The notes under the pieces: model-generated | Databases searched by the model: none | What the model saw: only the letters and a program-made list of their open reading frames with translations | Told to the model about the DNA's origin: nothing | Program-made: the position numbers and the translations under genes | Source of the DNA: an uncultured Lachnospiraceae bacterium | Lineage (GTDB): Bacteria > Bacillota > Clostridia > Lachnospirales > Lachnospiraceae | Assembly (NCBI GenBank): GCA_947594335.1 | Contig: CANQEC010000096.1 | Span: forward strand, 1-8,462 | Length of the DNA: 8,462 nt | Direction: 5' to 3' | Part shown: positions 5,966 through 8,462 of the stretch, piece by piece | Position numbering within the stretch: position 1 is the first letter of the stretch | Layout: every line of letters starts with the position of its first letter

Positions 5966-5970
5966 GGAGG
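5966..5970 (+). promoter_or_regulatory. Ribosome binding site that decides the Nif3-family start
   Basis: GGAGG lies 8 nt before ATG 5979. Two upstream in-frame ATGs (5949, overlapping the trmK stop, and 5964) lack a suitably spaced site. Confidence 0.7.
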
Positions 5971-5978
5971 TAAAAGAG

Positions 5979-6770
5979 ATGACACATCTGACGGTAAGAG
6001 ATATTGCGGAAAAACTGGAGCAGGCTTATCCGCGCCGGATGGCGATGGACTGGGATAATCCGGGACTGCAGACGGGGCACATGGACGGGAAGGCAGACAA
6101 GATCATGGTCGCTCTCGACGCGACGGATGAGGTGGTGGAACAGTGCGTTTGCGCAGATGCGGATCTTCTTGTCACGCATCATCCTCTTTTGATGTCGGGG
6201 ATCCGCAAGGTCAATGATGAGAGCATGGCTGGCAGGAGGATCCTTGCGATGGCGGAACACAGGATCTCCCACTATGCGATTCATACAAATTATGATGCGG
6301 CGATGATGAGCGATCTGGCGGCGGACCGCCTGGCTTTGTGGGACAGGAAAATTCTCGAGATTACAGGGGAGACGGACGGAAAACCGTACGGGATCGGCTA
6401 CGCGGGCAGGCTGTCGGCTCCGGTGACCGCGCGGGAACTCTGCGCTCTGGTAAAAAAAGCTTTCGGACTGGAGGCGGTCCGTCTGTTCGGGGCGCCTGAC
6501 CGGAAGGTTCAGTATGCAGCGGTTTCGCCGGGGTCGGGGAAGAGCATGATAGGGCCGGCGCTTGCCTCCGGGGCAGAGCTTCTGATTACGGGAGATATCG
6601 GGCACCACGACGGGCTCGACGCCGTCGATCAGGGACTGATGATCATCGACGCGGGGCATTATGGAATTGAGCACATTTTTATCGGGCATATGGAAGGCTG
6701 GCTGAAGGAGGCGTTTCCGCAGGCTGAGGTGCTGACGGCGCGGGTAAAAGAACCGTTTGTCACCTTGTGA
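5979..6770 (+). CDS. Nif3-like dinuclear metal centre protein (YqfO/DUF34 family)
   Basis: The 263-residue protein belongs to the Nif3/YqfO family, toroidal hexamers with a two-metal site. The biochemical role is unsettled, with proposals including GTP cyclohydrolase I type 2 activity and metal handling. Metal-ligand motifs are visible: THHPLL with H67 and H68, HTNYD at 102-106, GDIGHHD at 205-211, and DAGHYGIE at 224-231. The N-terminal DWDNPGLQTG (24-33) is also characteristic. This is the short form. B. subtilis YqfO (about 373 residues) carries an inserted PII-like domain that is absent here, although a short linker (about residues 120-175) joins the two halves. It follows trmK by 26 bp and is probably translated from the same message. 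Annotations as a GTP cyclohydrolase should be treated cautiously. Confidence 0.92.
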   Translation: MTHLTVRDIAEKLEQAYPRRMAMDWDNPGLQTGHMDGKADKIMVALDATDEVVEQCVCADADLLVTHHPLLMSGIRKVNDESMAGRRILAMAEHRISHYAIHTNYDAAMMSDLAADRLALWDRKILEITGETDGKPYGIGYAGRLSAPVTARELCALVKKAFGLEAVRLFGAPDRKVQYAAVSPGSGKSMIGPALASGAELLITGDIGHHDGLDAVDQGLMIIDAGHYGIEHIFIGHMEGWLKEAFPQAEVLTARVKEPFVTL

Positions 6771-6935
6771 TCCGGAGACTTTTTATGCATGGCGGTGCCT
6801 GAGAAGCGGGCCTGAAGGTTTGGTAAAGAAAAAAGCGCCGGAGGCGCGGCCGGGAAAATCAGAAACCGCGGCTGTTCTCCGGCCGGGAAGCAGGAAGAAG
6901 GGCAAAGACTATACCGGATTTTGAGGAGGGAAGAT
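6771..6935 (+). other. Structured spacer upstream of the nucleoside kinase gene
   Basis: This 165-bp gap contains no credible coding frame and no clear -35/-10 pair. GCGCC (6835-6839) and GGCGC (6843-6847) form a tight hairpin. CGGCCGG (6847-6853) and CCGGCCG (6879-6885) form a second stem enclosing a CCGCGG palindrome (6866-6871). The two stems share C6847. There is no downstream T-run on the + strand. It probably forms a folded 5' leader or processing region between nif3 and the kinase gene. Confidence 0.45.
6829..6847 (-). terminator. Possible minus-strand intrinsic terminator
   Basis: Read on the minus strand, the hairpin GCGCC-TCC-GGCGC is followed directly by TTTTTT (complement of 6829-6834). 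That is the layout of a short Rho-independent terminator. The stem is only 5 bp. No minus-strand gene is visible nearby, so it would act only on antisense transcription arising within the kinase gene. Confidence 0.35.
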
Positions 6936-8462
6936 ATGGGGAATGAGAGGATAACCGTATCCATAATGGGAGAGAGCAGGAGCTATCCTGCGGGAACTAC
7001 ATACGAGCAGGCCGCGAAGGAGGTCCAGGACCGCATGGAGCATCAGATCGTGCTGGCGGACGCGGACGGACGGCTCCGGGAGCTCGGCCACAAAATGCAG
7101 GACGGAAGCGTGGTGAAGTTTCTGACCACCGCTGACCGGGCCGGACAAAATACTTATATCAGGAGCCTTCTGCTCGTGATGCTCCGGGCGATCTACCGCG
7201 TGGCCGGCGACAGCCGCCGGATCGAACGCGTCGGCGTGCATTTTATCGTGAGCGACGGCTGTTACTGCACAATAAAGAGCGAAATGACTCTGAACCAGGA
7301 ATTTCTGGATCAGGTAAAGGAGCAGATGCAAAAGATCGTGGACGAGGCTCTTCCGATCAGCAAATATTCTGTCCCCACGTATGAGGCGGTGAGAAAATTC
7401 GGGGCCTACCGGATGCACGATAAAGAGCAGCTGTTCGGGTATCGGCGGGTTTCCCGCGTAAATCTGTACAATCTGGACGGTTTTGAGGATTATTTTTACG
7501 GATACATGGTGCCGGATACCTCATATCTGCAGCGTTTTGACCTGAAGCTGTTTGAGGACGGCTTCGTCCTGCTTTACCCGACGTTTGAGGAACCGGAGAA
7601 GCTGCCGCCGTTTGTCCCCGAGATGAAGATCTACCGGGTGCAGAAGGAATCCATGGAGTGGGGCGCGCGGCTGGGAATCCCGACAGTGGGGGCATTGAAT
7701 GACTATATTGTGAAACAGCAGACGAAGGATCTGATCATGATCCAGGAAGCGTACCACGAGAAAAAGATTGCAGAGCTTGCGGAACGGATCGCGTCGCATC
7801 CGGAGAAAAAGATCGTGCTGATCGCGGGTCCTTCGTCCTCCGGGAAGACGACCTTCTCCCACAGGCTTTCCACGCAGCTCTCTGTTTACGGGCTGAAGCC
7901 TCATCCGATCGCGGTGGACGATTACTTTGTGGAGCGGGAGAAGACGCCGCTCGACGAGGACGGAAATTATAACTTTGAGTGCCTTGAGGCGATTGACGTA
8001 GAGCAGTTCAACAAGGATATGAGCGCCCTGCTTGCTGGAGAGACGGTGGAGCTGCCGAGCTTTAATTTCAAGACGGGCCGCAGGGAGTACAAGGGAAAAT
8101 ACAAGACGCTCGGGGAAGGCGATATTCTTGTGATCGAGGGGATCCACTGCCTGAACGGGAAGCTGAGCGAGAGCCTTCCGGGAGACAGCAAGTTTAAGAT
8201 CTATATCAGCGCGCTGACACAGCTCAATATCGATGAACACAACCGCATACCGACGACGGACGGCCGTCTGCTGCGCCGGATCGTGCGGGATGCGAGGACG
8301 AGAGGAGCCGATGCGAAGCGGACGATCGGCATGTGGCCGTCTGTGCGGCGCGGCGAGGAAAATTACATATTCCCGTTCCAGGAGGAGGCGGACGTGATGT
8401 TTAATTCCGCCCTGATTTATGAGCTTGCCGTGCTGAAGCTGTATGCGGAGCCGCTTCTGTTC
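6936..8462 (+). CDS. TGS-domain nucleoside (uridine-like) kinase, 3' partial
   Basis: The frame from ATG 6936 stays open for 509 codons to the window edge. A GAGGAGGG box (6923-6930) lies 5 nt upstream. Residues 1 to about 65 form a TGS-like ubiquitin fold (SIMGESRSYPAGTTYEQAA). The following part, to about 280, resembles the second N-terminal domain of threonyl-tRNA synthetase, including GQNTYIRSLLLVMLRAIY, but without the HxxxH metal site. The C-terminal part is a P-loop kinase of the uridine kinase/phosphoribulokinase type: Walker A GPSSSGKT at 298-305, VDDYF at 327-331, and EGIHCLN starting at residue 401. Proteins of this two-part design are usually about 550 residues and annotated as nucleoside or uridine kinase, so roughly 40 residues are missing at the right edge. 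The kinase would be expected to phosphorylate a nucleoside. The physiological substrate and the role of the synthetase-like half are not known to me. It lies 165 bp after the Nif3-family gene, and a separate transcript is possible. Confidence 0.9.
   Translation, partial: MGNERITVSIMGESRSYPAGTTYEQAAKEVQDRMEHQIVLADADGRLRELGHKMQDGSVVKFLTTADRAGQNTYIRSLLLVMLRAIYRVAGDSRRIERVGVHFIVSDGCYCTIKSEMTLNQEFLDQVKEQMQKIVDEALPISKYSVPTYEAVRKFGAYRMHDKEQLFGYRRVSRVNLYNLDGFEDYFYGYMVPDTSYLQRFDLKLFEDGFVLLYPTFEEPEKLPPFVPEMKIYRVQKESMEWGARLGIPTVGALNDYIVKQQTKDLIMIQEAYHEKKIAELAERIASHPEKKIVLIAGPSSSGKTTFSHRLSTQLSVYGLKPHPIAVDDYFVEREKTPLDEDGNYNFECLEAIDVEQFNKDMSALLAGETVELPSFNFKTGRREYKGKYKTLGEGDILVIEGIHCLNGKLSESLPGDSKFKIYISALTQLNIDEHNRIPTTDGRLLRRIVRDARTRGADAKRTIGMWPSVRRGEENYIFPFQEEADVMFNSALIYELAVLKLYAEPLLF

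Noticed and set aside
6866..6871. CCGCGG in the kinase leader, reminiscent of the T-box ACCGCGG element
   Set aside because: The preceding GGTGG half of the T-box sequence, a specifier stem and a terminator with U-run are all missing.

Overview
The window reads like a chromosomal housekeeping region of a G+C-rich Gram-positive anaerobe of the class Clostridia, most likely a Lachnospiraceae-type organism. The evidence is the gene order dgt-dnaG-rpoD-trmK-nif3-nucleoside kinase, strong AGGAGG-type ribosome binding sites, and protein sequences closest in character to clostridial versions of these families. The genus cannot be named from the sequence. All six genes are on the + strand. No phage, IS element, CRISPR array, tRNA or rRNA was recognised.

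Region 1 (1-1036) is the 3' end of a gene whose product carries the metallo-beta-lactamase domain typical of the C-terminus of ComEC/Rec2, the DNA-uptake channel. The frame is open to the left edge, so the channel part probably lies outside the window. The gene contains an in-frame 42-bp tandem duplication and ends in an inverted repeat plus a near-exact direct repeat spanning the stop codon.

Region 2 (1037-1268) is the longest non-coding stretch (about 230 bp) and is much more A+T-rich than its surroundings. It holds a long stepwise palindrome (1061-1116), six A-tracts phased at about 10 bp (1144-1200), and a perfect TATAAT -10 element (1216-1221). The promoter of the downstream operon is therefore probably preceded by intrinsically curved DNA.

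Region 3 (1269-5073) is dgt (dNTP triphosphohydrolase), dnaG (primase) and rpoD/sigA (primary sigma factor). This is a clostridial form of the macromolecular synthesis operon, with a dNTPase gene in the first position that rpsU holds in E. coli. It links dNTP pool control, replication priming and global transcription. The sigma factor lacks region 1.1 and has an unusual C-terminal tail.

Region 4 (5074-6770) carries trmK (tRNA m1A22 methyltransferase) and a Nif3-family metal protein. A leader with a perfect 10-bp inverted repeat and a possible three-way-junction fold precedes trmK.

Region 5 (6771-8462) has a 165-bp gap with G+C-rich hairpins, then a nucleoside kinase with an N-terminal TGS/threonyl-tRNA-synthetase-like part. 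That gene runs off the right edge.

No clearly new multi-gene system is present. The most unusual items are the phased A-tract promoter, the sigma factor without region 1.1, and the two structured leaders.
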